A stretch of DNA of 64,000 bases from Lucinisca nassula (GCA_963580285.1 OY757011.1:157221245-157285244), one strand, 5' to 3'. Positions 21,313-32,480 are shown, numbered from the stretch's first letter. A program made the numbers and translations. Notes: generated by a model from the letters alone, not told the origin.

Positions 21313-21545
21313 ACACACAATTTTATTGGGATAAAACACCCATGCAAAGCAACACAGTACAACTTCCAGGACTCGAATATCGATGTCTCATTTATCATGG
21401 CCGATTCGAACTCGTTTTTTTAACCCATACATGACAATGGAATATTCCACCTATTGAGTTTAGAGTGATCCATTTCCCATTATAGGGGCGCCAGGTTAGT
21501 TTTGTTTGTAGTAAGTTTTACAAAATGTACGGACTTTTAGGCCAA

Positions 21546-21600
21546 CAATGTAGACTCAGATCAGACGCCGCTTTTTGCGGCGTCTGATCTGGGACTACAC
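21546..21600. repeat. Hairpin (GATCAGACGCC type)
   Basis: AGACTCAGATCAGACGCCGC, TTTTT loop, then GCGGCGTCTGATCTGGGACT. The flank CACTGTTTGCC is shared with similar hairpins at 23850-23900, 26226-26290, 33540-33600 and 39870-39925. Confidence 0.8.
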
Positions 21601-21609
21601 TGTTTGCCG

Positions 21610-22319
21610 ATGTCCCAAAATGGGTCGCTAGGCATATATGAGTTATTCCAGAAGAAATGCTTCTAACAGATAGGAAGGGTAAATTTAATATGGAGATTTT
21701 CTTGTTTTTGTGACTCGAGCTATTGATTGACCTCACTGTTTAAGGTCACTGATATTATTCTTCAGTACTTTTACACATTAATTCTAACACGAGTTGCTCA
21801 CATGATCTATTAATAGAATTGTGTATTTTTCTTGCAGTTCAGTTAGGTATGTTACGTTTTTATTGACAGCAATTAAAGGGTTTTCCGTTGACACTGTGTG
21901 AAGAAAAAAACAGGTTGGTTCTGATTATTTTGGATACAATATTAAAAGATCATGTGACGGACATTAAAAGGGTCCGTAAGGAACATAATGGACTCGGTAC
22001 CATTAGCGTTTTTGTATGGGAAGTTGTGTTTCAAACTTGCTTGCCAACGTGTACATTGTGCTTTGCCCTGACTTTGGAGAGAAGCAATACAATATGCTAA
22101 CTTAAAAGATGAAGCACTTTAGTCGAAAAGATAAATATATCGCTGTTCACAAGATATCGTTTGATAATGTTTCTTGTAATATTCTTTAGTTATTTGAAGT
22201 TAACTGAAAGGGGCTGAAAACAATTTGCTTTTCACTCATAATTATGCTGTGTAAATGGCATTTCTCTAACGATACAAGTGTAGGTAAATTGCGGGTTGAA
22301 ATGTAAAATAGAAATGTGG
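21610..22319. other. No gene seen
   Basis: AT-rich sequence with a 70-codon open frame at 21888-22100 lacking motifs. No repeats with a second copy in the window were recognised. Confidence 0.5.
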
Positions 22320-22785
22320 CAATAATCAGGAATCGATACAATTAACCCACAGCCCCCATCAGAGACACCAAACGGAAAGAAACACAAACATGGAAAAGCT
22401 AGACCCCAATGGAAACATCAACAGCGGATAGCCAAAAGGACAGTTACTTTCCCACAAAATGGCCAATTGGCTATCCAAAACAAAATGATATAAGCAACAC
22501 ACACACTCAAAGACAAGCCCCCACCCCCCCACCCCCCACAAAAAAAAAAAAAAAAAAAAAAAAAAAAACGCGACAGAAGAACCGCCTTGGAACTGTCACT
22601 GAATCGAATTTCACTTGGGCGGGGTGCTTAACTTACTTCCGTCGCGATGTAGGCAAATAACGTGTTCAGTCCTCATAACTGCAACATTTCCGTGAACACA
22701 AAAATCAAACAACCACAGAGATGAAACAACGGTGAGGACTCGACAGCAAGAAACCACTGAAATGCTGGAGCAAAAGAAACCTTAT
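22320..22785 (-). repeat. 3'-region fragment of the RT element
   Basis: Shares GACAGTTACTTTCCCACAAA, CGACAGAAGAACCGCCTTGG, CTTCCGTCGCGAT and CGGTGAGGACTCGACAG with 4440-4980 and 37470-37860, all in the same order. A 30-base A run (about 22539-22568) interrupts it where the other copies have a short spacer. Only the untranslated end is present. Confidence 0.85.
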
Positions 22786-22892
22786 TTTTCTTGACATAAA
22801 ATAGGATTAACAAGGGCATGACACCAACATGTTAACGTGATGAAAATAAAATCGGATAAAACTAGCCAATATTGTTTTTTGGAATGTACAAC

Positions 22893-22926
<34 letters not shown>

Positions 22927-23356
22927 TAATAACAATAATACTTATGATACTACTGTAACTGGTACTTCTACTGCTACTACTGATAATGATTTAAATAATA
23001 TAACGATGATGATAATAATTTTACTGTTACTACTTATTCCACTACTGCTACTACAATTGGGCGCCCGCCGATCGGGGCTTGAAGAAATAGATTGGGCTGC
23101 ATCATGCTTCCATGCAGAGCTGAAACTGACCGCACATGAGTACCTTAAAACCGCTTAGGAGGTCCTAGCCTGTCCAGGCAAAGTGATGTGAATCGGACCA
23201 CCCCAATATATAAACCCTTTTGGTTTTTTTGGGCGGCATTTCATCTCAATGTCGGTTTCTGATAATGACGAAAATATTAATCTTAAAAATAAAAACCATG
23301 ACAATAATAATTATACTCTTACTACTACTCCCACTACTACTACTCACTACTACTAC

Positions 23357-23408
<52 letters not shown>

Positions 23409-23620
23409 GTAATAATAATAATAACGATGGTTAGAATAATTATATCTTGCTACTATTCCGACCACCACCACCACTACTACTACTACTACTAGTACAACTA
23501 CAACTACTACTACTACTATTACTACTGCTGGTACTGCTGCTATCACTGTACTACTACCACTAGTTCAACTTTCATTATTATTATTATTATTATTAACGTG
23601 ATGAAAATAAAGTGGATTAA
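22893..23620. repeat. Trinucleotide microsatellite cluster with truncated S2 SINE
   Basis: (AAT)n at 22893-22940, mixed ACT/ATA tracts at 23315-23425, (CTA/CCA)n at 23460-23560 and (ATT)n at 23572-23595. A 3'-truncated S2 SINE lies at about 23065-23265 (ATCGGGGCTTGAAGAAATAG, CATCATGCTTCCATGCAGAG). The poly-Ile, poly-Asn and poly-Tyr frames here are microsatellite artefacts. Confidence 0.9.
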
Positions 23621-23658
23621 CACTAGCTAATATAATAATAATGATAATGTGTTTTTGC

Positions 23659-24365
23659 GTCGATCGGTTTACGATCGACCCTAATTTACTAAATGGTCAA
23701 ACGGAATTAATGCAGTTGTCCACGTGACCATCACTGATTTGGGAAAACCAATATTATGTTTTATTAATAGAACTTGAAACGTTGAGCTATTTTTATCAAT
23801 GCAACAAGAGCTATATCTATAGGGTCTTGGCAGGAATCGTGTGCTGGATAATACCCAGATTAGACGCCGCGGAATGTGGCGTCTGATCAGCAGGTTGCAC
23901 ATGAACTTCACTGTTTGGCATTTGAGGGTTAAACGAAATAGTACAAGAATGCCAGATTGCTCACACAATATATCTTAATCTAGGCCACGATGTCACGAGA
24001 CGTCTTTTGGAATATTCTATTTATAAAACTGTTACACAAGTCGAGTAAAATTAGACTTTTTTGCACTACTGCTTAGAAAGTGCAACACTTTGTAGGTGGT
24101 ACCGTTATTAGACATACAGCGTAGACCAAGATCGGATATAGAGCACATTGCTTCTGATCAGGTCGGCACTGTTCACCATATGTATGAAACAACAGTTTTG
24201 AACATGATTCAGGGCCGTACGCAGACTCTGAAAAAGGGTGGGTTGAAGATATGAATTTCAGGTATTTTGCAGAGGGTGAAAAACTGTATGAATCTGAAAT
24301 AATTTCCAAAAGATGGGAGGGGGCTGCGTTTGCATCCTCCCCACTCTGTTGAACAAAATCCAAGT
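23659..24365 (+). repeat. Dispersed ~700-bp repeat, copy 1
   Basis: Begins with a TCGATCGGTTTACGATCGA palindrome, then CCCTAATTTACTAAATGG, GTCCACGTGACCATCACTGA, a GATCAGACGCC-type sequence, GGTGGTACCGTTATTAGACA and ATAATTTCCAAAAGATGGGA. Copy 2 at 39672-40395 has the same order throughout. No coding region in either; it may be a non-autonomous element. Confidence 0.85.
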
Positions 24366-24406
24366 ACTACCCTAAGACGTCAGAGCGCAGCGTAAGAACG
24401 GTCCCC

Positions 24407-24688
24407 GCCCATCGGGGCTGGAAGAAATATATGTCCACGCAGAGCTAAATCCGACACGCACACGAGTATTGGTAAACCGCTTAGAGGATCTAAGCCTGCC
24501 CAGGCAAAGCGGTGCGAGTCGGACCGTCCATGCTTATAAAACCTATTGGTTTCAATGGGCAACAGGGCTTGAGATGTCATTTCATCTCAACGTCGGGTAA
24601 AAGCCCCACAAAATTGGAAGCACCGTCTCCAAAATGACCTTTACAGTGTTGACGGGGACGTTAAACCTCAAATCAAACAAACAAAAGC
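24407..24688 (+). repeat. SINE family S2 copy
   Basis: CATCGGGGCTGGAAGAAATA, TGGTAAACCGCTTAGAGGAT, GGCAACAGGGCTTGAGATGT, GTTGACGGGGACGTTAAACC, ending CAAATCAAACAAACAAAAG. It is followed 29 bp later by an inverted partial copy. Confidence 0.92.
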
Positions 24689-24716
24689 AGCGTAAGAAGA
24701 AAATTCTGGACTGTGC

Positions 24717-24866
24717 TCGTTTGTTTGATTTAAGTTTAACGTCCCCGTCAACACTGTATAGGTCATTTGGAGACGTTACTTCCAATGTTACGGGACTTTC
24801 AGCTCTGCGTGGAAGCATCATGCAGCCCATCTATTTATTCAAGCTCCGGTGGGCGGGGGCGGGTTG
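24717..24866 (-). repeat. SINE family S2, inverted partial copy
   Basis: The reverse complement of S2 tail and head without the middle: GTTTGTTTGATTTAAGTTTA and ACGTCCCCGTCAACACTGTA, then directly CTCTGCGTGGAAGCATCATG and TTCAAGCTCCGGTGGG. It forms an inverted pair with 24407-24688. Confidence 0.85.
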
Positions 24867-25388
24867 ACTGTGCTCGTACACTTGGGTGTTGGCAAATAGA
24901 ATCTACATAATCAGACGCCACATGACGCGATGTCTGATCAGCTCTACTGTTATTGCTTAAAGTTAAACGAACAGTTCGATTCTCAGCTCAGGACTATTTT
25001 CCCAACCTACACTCAGAGACGATCGACTCTCCAGTACTCTCAGTGATTTGATTTCTTGATGTTGGAAAGGAGGGTACTAAGTATAAAGAAGACCAGTCGT
25101 TTTGCTGGTTTATAATTTCGCTAAGGCTGTGTGCTCACTGATCAATCTTGGTCCAATTCAACTCTGTGGAATATATATTGTTAAATTCAACGGTTTCCAC
25201 GTCACTTTAGATATTCAATCTATGGAATTCAACAAAAAAGAAGAAAAAAATGCGCCGCGGGTTTATTATATCACTTTTCACGGTCTTGCTTGACCTACTT
25301 AGTGTTGACTGGGTCGTTAAACTCCAAATAAACAAAACAAATTGCTCGTAATGTGCAGCACGTTTGCCATTTTCCACGACTCTGGGAC
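24867..25388. other. No gene seen; small repeat remnants
   Basis: A GATCAGACGCC-like remnant at about 24915-24955 (CAGACGCCACATGACGCGAT) and an S1 SINE tail at 25290-25342 (TAGTGTTGACTGGGTCGTTA, AACTCCAAATAAACAAAAC). No coding region is recognised. Confidence 0.55.
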
Positions 25389-25655
25389 ATCATGAAAACA
25401 CGCCTGTATAATTTTGTCCCCCTTTATAGTAAAACTGGGGTTAACAGGGGTAAAACGTATTTTTTTATTTCTGCTCTAAAATAAAGATTGTGGGTACTCG
25501 TTAGAACCGCCTCATTGAGGCGGTTCTAACGAGTACCCACAATCTATATTTTGAGCAGAAATAAGAAAAAATATTACAATTTTTCATCTCAAAATTTTCA
25601 TTTTTTTCGGCGATAAAGGTTACAATGTACTTGTATAGGCGTGTTTCATAATGAT
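25389..25655. mobile_element. Foldback element HP-A, copy 1 (best preserved)
   Basis: The ends ATCATGAAAACACGCCTGTA and TATAGGCGTGTTTCATAATGAT are inverted copies. The centre (25485-25545) is a perfect 61-nt palindrome with 30-bp arms around one base. It is built on GTGGGTACTCGTTAGAACCG and CCTCATTGAGG and flanked by imperfect TTTCTGCTCTAAAAT / ATTTTGAGCAGAAA arms. It is non-coding; by structure a miniature inverted-repeat element. Ten copies lie between 25.4 and 42.5 kb. Confidence 0.92.
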
Positions 25656-26797
25656 AGTATATGTCATTTTGGGTCAAATGTTTATCAATCCATCAAAAGT
25701 TAAAAAGCACAGTAAGCGTTTCAATGCCGAACTCCACCTGACAGGCAAAATGATTTTTCTAATGCACTATCGTATGAAACGCGACGCCTGATTGGATAAC
25801 GTGAAAAATTTGCGACAGTATATTCTGCGATATACTGCCGGAAACCTGACGTCATCACATAACGTCGCTTTTCATTGGCTGGCATTTGGTTTTACGCAGC
25901 TCACCGCGATTGCCGCCGAGTGCAAAATAGTACAATTTTCAACTTAACAACCGAATACGTGCATTAGAATGGGGGATAACTGTATTGAAAATTGTCATTT
26001 TGGGAGGTAAATCGTCGGTTTACGGTCGCAAATTACGTTTTACGGCTCTGCTAACGCGTCGCCGTAAAAAGAAATTTTAGACCATAAAACCTCCGATTTA
26101 CCTTCCCAAATGCCAATTTTCAGTACAGTTATCCCGTAGTTTATAGAAAATAGCCTCGCTTTTCTTATCGATGCGTAAGAGAATTGTCTGTATATAGAAT
26201 CTGGACAGGAACCACGGTATATGCTTGACAAATAGTGTAGACCCAGATCAGACACCACAGAACGTGGCGTATGGTTCTGCGGCGTCTGAGTAGGTAATAC
26301 ACCATTTGCTTACAGTACATAAATGAAACGGCTTATCGGCCCACCAGTAATCTATGTGCTTTGATTCCAATAGAGACGACTATTAAATTATTCTAAACAG
26401 GGGCCCTACACCAGCTCCCTATTAAAGGAGAAAATATACAGCGAGGTTCCTATCTAAAGACCACCTTTGTGACTTTTCAAATGTGATCTTAAAGACCACT
26501 TTTGAAGTTGTTCACTAGAGGCCACACAAAGACAAAAATTAACCCTTCAAAATATGGTTTTAAAAGTAGAATAAGTCTAAATTTTATCTGGTCTTAATAG
26601 CCGCATTTCACTGTGCATCAGTTGCACCCACTGCTAAAACGTCCCAGCAGGTTCACAGTGTGTGTACAACGTCATATTAACGTCGATACAAAGACATGAC
26701 GTGGACGCGAGGTTGCGTTTGCGTCATGTTCCTAGCAACATCATGCTCGCTCCGAAGATAATGCTGTATTTGCCCCTCGGCACACCCATCTTTCGGG
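25656..26797. other. No gene; inverted repeats and hairpin remnants
   Basis: An inverted repeat joins 25969-26012 (GGGATAACTGTATTGAAAAT, GGGAGGTAAATCG) with 26090-26138 (CGATTTACCTTCCC, ATTTTCAGTACAGTTATCCC), making a foldback of about 170 bp. A GATCAGACACC-type hairpin lies at 26226-26290. A worn HP-B element is at about 26440-26605 (AAAGACCACCTTTGTGACTT, ATCTGGTCTTAATAGCCGCA). No coding region is seen. Confidence 0.65.
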
Positions 26798-27090
26798 TCC
26801 CCACCAGTCGAGGCTTGGAGAAATAGATTGGGCAGCATGACCTGGAGCTGATAGCACACGAGTACTGGCAAACCGCTTATAAGGTCTAAGTCTGCCCAGG
26901 CAAAGTGGTGTGAGTCGGACAGTCCCTGACTATAAACCCTCTTGGTTTGTTTGGGCGGTAGGGCTTGGGATATCTTTTCATCTCAATGTCGGGTAAAAGT
27001 CCCACACAATTGGAAGCAATTGCAACGTATCCAAAAGGACCTAAATATCGTTGACGGAGACGTAAAACCTCAATTCAAACAAAAATAAAA
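26798..27090 (+). repeat. SINE family S2 copy
   Basis: CACCAGTCGAGGCTTGGAGA, CTGGCAAACCGCTTATAAGG, GGTAGGGCTTGGGATATC, AAGTCCCACACAATTGGAAG, ending CAATTCAAACAAAAATAAAAC. More diverged than the other copies and with an internal deletion after the head. Confidence 0.88.
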
Positions 27091-27317
27091 CACATATCAT
27101 TCTGTGCGCTTGCGAGAGAGACATGGACCCTTATAGCAGTAATCGAGGTCGATGGAATTAGATGTTACATACCGTCTCACATTTGAAGCATATCAACCAT
27201 AATATGGTTCGCAGGCTAATCCAAGATATTATATGCTCTTGCAAGTCTCAAATTTCTTTTACTACGATCGGTCATATTTGACCATGGTCCGCCGGTGTAT
27301 TTTTAAGAAATGATTTT

Positions 27318-27452
27318 TATTTTTCTGCTGTTCATGAAAGTTTGAACGCAGTGGGTCGCGTGCAAAGTAAATGAACCCCTTCGGGGTTTGTGTAAACTTT
27401 GCAAGCGACACGCTATCGTTCATACTTCCATGAAAAGCAGAAAAAAATAAGT
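27318..27452. mobile_element. Foldback element with CCGAAGGGG-type centre
   Basis: Arms TTTTTCTGCTGTTCATGAAA, GTCGCGTGCAAAGT and AACCCC meet GGGGTT, AACTTTGCAAGCGACAC and TTCCATGAAAAGCAGAAAAA, giving a hairpin of about 130 nt. Outer TTTTTAAG and CTTAAAAATA sequences at 27300 and 27491 may be the ends, with an (ATT)n tract (27455-27482) between. Confidence 0.75.
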
Positions 27453-27779
27453 TTTATTATTATTATTATTATTATTATTATAATTTAATACTTAAAAATA
27501 TATTTACATTCTTTGTCTCTCATCACTGGGCGAAAAATGCTACAAGGGCAAACTTTTGAAGCTGAAAAATATTTACAAGCTGTTTCCCCCCCCCCCCCCC
27601 CCCCCCAACAAGAGCGGAACAGCGTTGACGTCACCAACGCCCGTAGAGAACCATGGTTTAGACTGACGTCACTTGACGTTACTGAAAAGCATGTGACTCG
27701 ATACGTTCATTGAAGTATGAACTACATTCTTTTTTATACGTTTAATATTAGACTTTACACTGGAAATGTAAATATTACG

Positions 27780-27992
27780 AGGATTGACTAAAACCTTGAC
27801 GCTCCTTGTACGGGGGAGGGGATCGGGGACTCCGGTTTAAGTTCGAAGCATGGCGCATTTCGTGGCATTCATCCAAATGATACCAGTGAACTATAATTTT
27901 AACACCGAAAATTAATAAACGCTGGCCGAGAATCGAACCCGGGACCTCCAACATCAGAGGCAGGTGAACTAACCACTGACGTGCTGCACTCC
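27780..27992 (-). repeat. tRNA-headed SINE, family S3
   Basis: The minus strand from 27992 reads GGGGAGTGCAGCACGTCAGT, GGTTAGTTCACCTGCCTC and GGTCCCGGGTTCGATTCTCG. These are tRNA-like box A and box B sequences with a GGGTTCGATTC T-loop. A body ending near 27780 follows. It is unrelated in body sequence to S1 or S2. No intact tRNA cloverleaf was obtained. Confidence 0.7.
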
Positions 27993-28494
27993 CCTGATAT
28001 ACCATCCTCAATATTGACAAAAAAGAAAAAGAAAAAAAAAAGCGGCAGTGGTAAGGATGCTTCTCAAATTACTCTGCAGTTTACAACGGACAGCAGAAGG
28101 GTCAAGACAGTCGGAGAGGCAAGTTGTCAGAGAAGCCTCTTGTACCCACGTGGTCAACTTTTTCATCTCTGAGCTCTTGAAGTAGACTATTCCATCTTTG
28201 CACAGGCAAAAACTACTCCCAATTTTTCAGCAAAAATATTAGTTTATCGCCATATTAAATGGTCGCCTTTTTTAACGTATCTTTAAAAAGTCGTTTATTT
28301 ACTATGGCGAATATATAGCTAACGACATCGTTAGTTTTGAACAACTGGACCCAGAGCTCTTGAAGAAAACTACTCCATCCGCCAGTTGTTGCAAATTGGG
28401 GATTTAGTCGAAATCATTATCAGAATGGCAAATAGTGTTAATTCTGATGAAACGATTTTATTTATCTCAATTGGATCTACGCTGCTTGCGGAGA
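27993..28494. other. No gene seen
   Basis: AT-rich. Contains GTTTTGAACAACTGGACCCA (28333-28352) and CCGCCAGTTGTTGCAAATTG (28379-28398). These are inverted half-copies of the CCCAGTTGTTCAAA end sequence seen at 31421 and 31977, so a relic of that element is likely. Confidence 0.5.
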
Positions 28495-28740
28495 ACATCA
28501 AGAAAACCTTGAAACCCACTTTTATACGGTAAAACTGAGGTTAACAGGGGTAAATCTGATTTTTTCTTATTTCTGCTCTAAAATATGGAATGTGGGTACT
28601 CGTTAGAACCGCCTCGATGAGGCGGTTCATCGAGGCGGTTCTAACGTGTACCCACAGTCCATTTTTTGAGCAGAAATAAGAAAAATATTATAATTTTTCG
28701 TATGAAAATTGTAATTCTCATCACGTAAACATGTTCGTGA
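28495..28740. mobile_element. Foldback element HP-A, copy 2
   Basis: Contains AAACTGAGGTTAACAGGGGT, the GTGGGTACTCGTTAGAACCG palindrome and AGCAGAAATAAGAAAAATAT. The palindrome centre is partly duplicated (GATGAGGCGGTTCATCGAGG), which suggests slippage or replication through the hairpin. Confidence 0.85.
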
Positions 28741-29012
28741 AATAAACACCACCTAAACCCCACTTTATACAGGAAAAACTGGGGTTTACGTGGGTATACA
28801 TTATTTTTCTTATTTCTTCTCCAAGACATAGGCTTCAAGACACAGGCTGTGGGTACTCGATAGAACCGCCTCAAATTAGGCGGTTCCAACGAGCACCCAC
28901 AATCTATGTTTGGAGTAAAAATAAGAAAAATATCCCGGATTTTCACCAGAAAAGTAGCCATTTGGAAGATAGGAAAAAATGCACTATGTCACACGGATGT
29001 GTTATCGTAATG
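28741..29012. mobile_element. Foldback element HP-A, copy 3
   Basis: Immediately follows copy 2. GAAAAACTGGGGTTTACGTG, GTGGGTACTCGATAGAACCG, CCTCAAATTAGGCGGTTCCA, AGTAAAAATAAGAAAAATAT, and a right end near TGTGTTATCGTAATG. The arms have more mismatches than copy 1. Confidence 0.82.
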
Positions 29013-29068
29013 TTTTTTTTTTTGGCGGTAAAATTTACAACGTATTAGAATAGGCATGTTTTCGTCCA

Positions 29069-29580
29069 GTCTACAGGCTCTTGTCCTGCTGAACCAGGAT
29101 ACACCGTGCATTTGCGAACAGGGTAGATCTAGATCACATGGATTTGTCTTATCAGGATCTGCACTGTTTGTCACCATTATGATAACTCACCCGTGCGACA
29201 AAGTGCATTTTAAATATGTCCAAAATGGCTACTTTTCTGATGAAAATCAGTGATAACTTTCTTTTAAATGCTCAAAACATAGGTTGTAGGTGCTCGTTAG
29301 AACCGCCTCATTGAGGCAGTTCTAACGAGTAACCACAACCTATGTCTTGGAGCAGAAATAAGAAAACTAATGTACACCCAAATAAACCCCAGTTTTCTCT
29401 ATATGGAGTGGGGTTTAGTGTGTGTGTGTGGGGGAGGGGGGGGGGTCTTCATTTCACGGACGTGTACGCGTGATGGCTCAGTTTGAGGATTTGCAGGGGT
29501 AATTTGAATCAAGTAATTTGATTGGCTCGTAGTCAGAAATTGGTGTTGCAAAATTAATTTATTCAGCAGGACAAGGGTTA
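29069..29580. mobile_element. HP-D element (piggyBac-like ends) carrying an HP-A insertion
   Basis: The left end GCTCTTGTCCTGCTGAACCA and right end TTCAGCAGGACAAGGGTTA match the inverted ends of the HP-D copies at 33501 and 35617. The internal CAGGGTAGATCTAGATCACA and CAGGATCTGCACTGTTTG sequences also match. HP-A copy 4 (about 29179-29462) sits inside, so HP-D is the older insertion here. Confidence 0.75.
29179..29462. mobile_element. Foldback element HP-A, copy 4
   Basis: CACCCGTGCGACAAAGTGCA, GTGCTCGTTAGAACCGCCTC, GCAGTTCTAACGAGTAACCA, GGAGCAGAAATAAGAAAACT and CCCCAGTTTTCTCTATATGG, ending near CACGGACGTGTACGCGTGAT. It lies inside an HP-D element. Confidence 0.85.
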
Positions 29581-29863
29581 TGGAGCTGAAGTAAAATGAC
29601 GTGTTTCATTGTGAGTACTATGTATTTTCTAGATGCTGGATACTTTTTCGGTAGATGCCATTTTGATTTTTTTTTTCTTATTTTTCCCAGAAAACAGGAT
29701 TTTCGTTTCTCTTTTTAATTTTAACATGTCATGCAAATTGTCTCCATTGGAGATTTCATGCAACTTTTGCATTGTCAAGTCCTGTTTCAGACAGGGGAAA
29801 ATAAGAAAAAATATCATCAATCTGTCGTCTGCCGAATTTGCAAAGAGAGTGGTAAAGGTTAAG

Positions 29864-30244
<381 letters not shown>

Positions 30245-30461
30245 GAAATATTAAAATACAGATACAACATGGCTGCCAAAGGTTTTATTGTACAGAAATA
30301 AAGTATGTTCAAACAATAAGACATGTAATAAGCTATGACTGATGTTCTATAATGTTTATTAAATAATATGCCGCAGTTTTTTTTTTGTCTTCAACTAAAT
30401 GTCTACATTTCCTTCGCAGGTTTCATTACAAGTGAACATTCCATTTAGATATGAAGTAAAA

Positions 30462-30660
30462 TTCCTGTATTAAGACCACCTTTAGGACTGTTCAAAAGTG
30501 GTCTTTAAGACCACTTTTGAACAGTCCCAAAGGTGGTTTCTTCCTAGAGGGTCCTATGCCTAGAAAACACCAAGGAAGAACCGATGGAACCTTTTAAATA
30601 TGCTTTTAAAAGCGGAATTTGTCTTAATTTTAGCTGGTCTCAATAAAGGAATTTCACTAC
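30462..30660. mobile_element. Foldback element HP-B, copy 1
   Basis: The perfect hairpin at 30484-30526 has 21-bp arms (GGACTGTTCAAAAGTGGTCT and complement) around one base, with outer ACCACCTTT / AAAGGTGGT arms. A conserved downstream part follows: CCTTTTAAATATGCTTTTAA, AGCGGAATTTGTCTTAATTT, CAATAAAGGAATTTCACTAC. Other copies lie at 26440, 33305 and 37235. Confidence 0.85.
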
Positions 30661-30805
30661 TGAACTCGATGAATATGTCATTACCGCATATGGAACAGGA
30701 AAAGACCCTAGCAAGACTGCGATCTTGTTATCTGTACTTAAGGGGAATGGGAACACCTTCAGGAGAGGTAAATCCTGCAAAAGTATATTTATGTCCCATG
30801 TCAAT

Positions 30806-30874
30806 AGGGGTCAACTCTTAAAACAAAGAGTTTGCTCCTGAGGAGCAAATTCTTTCCTTTAAGAGTAGACCCCT
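30806..30874. mobile_element. Foldback element HP-C, copy 1
   Basis: GGGGTCAACTCTTAAAACAA, AGAGTTTGCTCCTGAGGAGC, AAATTCTTTCCTTTAAGAGT, AGACCCC: a near-perfect palindrome of about 68 nt centred on CTCCTGAGGAG. Further copies lie at 32366-32480 and 33805-33869. Confidence 0.85.
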
Positions 30875-31189
30875 TTTTCGGTTGGACTGAGCCTATAGAA
30901 AAGTGAACAGGAAGTCCCGAAAGTTGTCTCCCTTTGAAAAATGGCGGAAAAATGTGCTGGGTGTTCCCATCCGCCTCAAGTTTTACACAAATGTGGACTA
31001 AGACGAAGCTTCGGACACAAAGTCCATTGGCTCAAAGTGACTAAAACGTTAACTTTTAGTTTACACTTATTTATTTTAGTTCGACTCAAGATAATTTGAA
31101 TCGGTCTCGAAAACTCATTCCGGATGTTATCACGCATACGCTAGAGAGGCAGTGACTTTTACACAACTGCTACGCATTCACACCGGGGT

Positions 31190-31322
31190 GGAGTGGCGGA
31201 GTGGCATAACGTGTCTTGCCTAAGGACACATCTCGCCTCCTGTGGCCGGATTCGAACCAACAACCTCTCGATCATATGTCGAACACGCAAACTACTAAGC
31301 TATCGAAACGACAACTTTTAAA
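31190..31322 (-). repeat. tRNA-headed SINE, family S4, minus-strand copy
   Basis: On the minus strand from 31317: TCGTTTCGATAGCTTAGTAG, then GGTTGTTGGTTCGAATCCGG and CCACAGGAGGCGAGATGTGT, followed by CCTTAGGCAAGACACGTTAT. The box B GGTTCGAATCC is perfect. It is the inverted counterpart of the copy at 31672-31910 (CCACCGGAGGCGAGGTGTGT, CCTTGGACAAAATACTTTTA). Confidence 0.78.
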
Positions 31323-31420
31323 CGTAAGGCTAAATTTTAGTCATTGCACTAATATTTTTGATGAAAATAAAAATGTGAGCAGTTTTTGCACTCACGTGTC
31401 TTTCCAGCAAAATAACAGCG

Positions 31421-31990
31421 CCCAGTTGTTCAAAACATCGGTGTCTTAACGAGCTCGTTAGTGGCCAAATTGTTAATTGTTCTAGCAAGTAATAAGTAAA
31501 CTATCTATTAATATGGTATTTTTGCTGGAAAAATGCGAGTAGCTTTTGCAAATGCAAAAACTACTAACATTTTTCTTTCAGCAAAATTATTAGCACATTT
31601 GCCATTGTAAATGATAACATATTTCACGATATGTTGAACAACTGGTCCCACATAGTTGCTGAACCATTTAAAGTCAGCCTCCATAGCTCAGTGTTTAGCG
31701 CATTCGACTTATGATCGACAGATTCTGGGTTCGACTCCGGCCACCGGAGGCGAGGTGTGTCCTTGGACAAAATACTTTTATAACAATGCCCTACTCGACC
31801 CAGGTGCAAATGGGTAGCAATGATGTAAAAGTCACTGCCCTCTCTCTCGCGCGCGTGATAACATCCGGAATGAGCGTTCGCGAGCGATTCAATAAGCTTT
31901 GAGCTTTCATGGCAATCGAACTAAAACTGACCATTTAAAGTTTCCACCATAAACGAGTTTGTTAAGCTAATAGCGCTTTGAACAACTGGG
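31421..31990. mobile_element. Element with CCCAGTTGTTCAAA inverted ends
   Basis: The perfect 14-bp end CCCAGTTGTTCAAA at 31421-31434 is inverted at 31977-31990. A further internal copy reads TGTTGAACAACTGGTCCCA (about 31633-31651). The interior contains repeated TTTCAGCAAAATTATTAGC-like sequence and a plus-strand SINE (31672-31910). No target duplication was recognised. Confidence 0.6.
31672..31910 (+). repeat. tRNA-headed SINE, family S4, plus-strand copy
   Basis: The head CCTCCATAGCTCAGTGTTTA has a good box A, and GGGTTCGACTCCGGCC has a good box B. The T-stem does not pair well, so it is not a functional tRNA. The body (CCTTGGACAAAATACTTTTA, CTACTCGACCCAGGTGCAAA, TGGGTAGCAATG) resembles the central part of SINE families that I recall from many metazoans. 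That link is from memory. Confidence 0.78.
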
Positions 31991-32365
31991 CTCGGGCGTG
32001 GCGGCTAAGAATGTTTATTCTTAAAATATCATACCTTTGCTATATAATTTTTTCAGGTCTCTACAAATGATTTTTTTATAATATGGGCCAGTCACAGTTC
32101 ATCAGACCCGCATAAGCTCTAGGGTTTGTCGAATACCCACACAAGCCATGTTTCTGGACAGGAATAAGAAACGTTTATCACTACAAGCCCCAGTTTGTCC
32201 ATTAAATAGGGTTTTGAAAATTTTTACTACAAACATTTCTTCATAGCTTCAGATATGAAGGAGCATCGAGAAGAATTAAGAGGGAATGGGTTTTTTCCGC
32301 CATTTTTCAAAGGGAGACAACTTTCGGGACTTTTTGTTCTCTTTTCTATAAACTCTGTCCCATTG

Positions 32366-32480
32366 AAAAAGGGGTAAACTCTTAAAGGAAGGAATTTGCT
32401 CCTCAGGAGCAAATGCTTTCCTTAAATTCTTTCCTTTAAGAGTTGAAGAGCAAATTCTTTCCTTTGAGAGTTGGTTCCTA
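32366..32480. mobile_element. Foldback element HP-C, copy 2 (rearranged)
   Basis: GGGGTAAACTCTTAAAGGAA, GGAATTTGCTCCTCAGGAGC, AAATGCTTTCCTTAAATTCT, followed by a second partial right arm (AAGAGCAAATTCTTTCCTTT, GAGAGTTGG). The duplicated arm suggests a replication or repair error at the hairpin. A 120-codon open frame downstream (32481-32843) shows no recognisable domain. Confidence 0.8.

Noticed and set aside
23220..23546. Poly-Ile, poly-Asn and poly-Tyr frames
   Set aside because: Translations of ATA/AAT/ACT trinucleotide tracts.
26040..26258. 72-codon frame in the 26-kb inverted repeat
   Set aside because: Lies across a foldback structure; no homology cues.
31672..31760. Functional tRNA gene
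   Set aside because: Good box A and box B, but the T-stem does not pair and a SINE body follows; the heads at 20683-20757 and 27905-27992 likewise do not give a normal cloverleaf.
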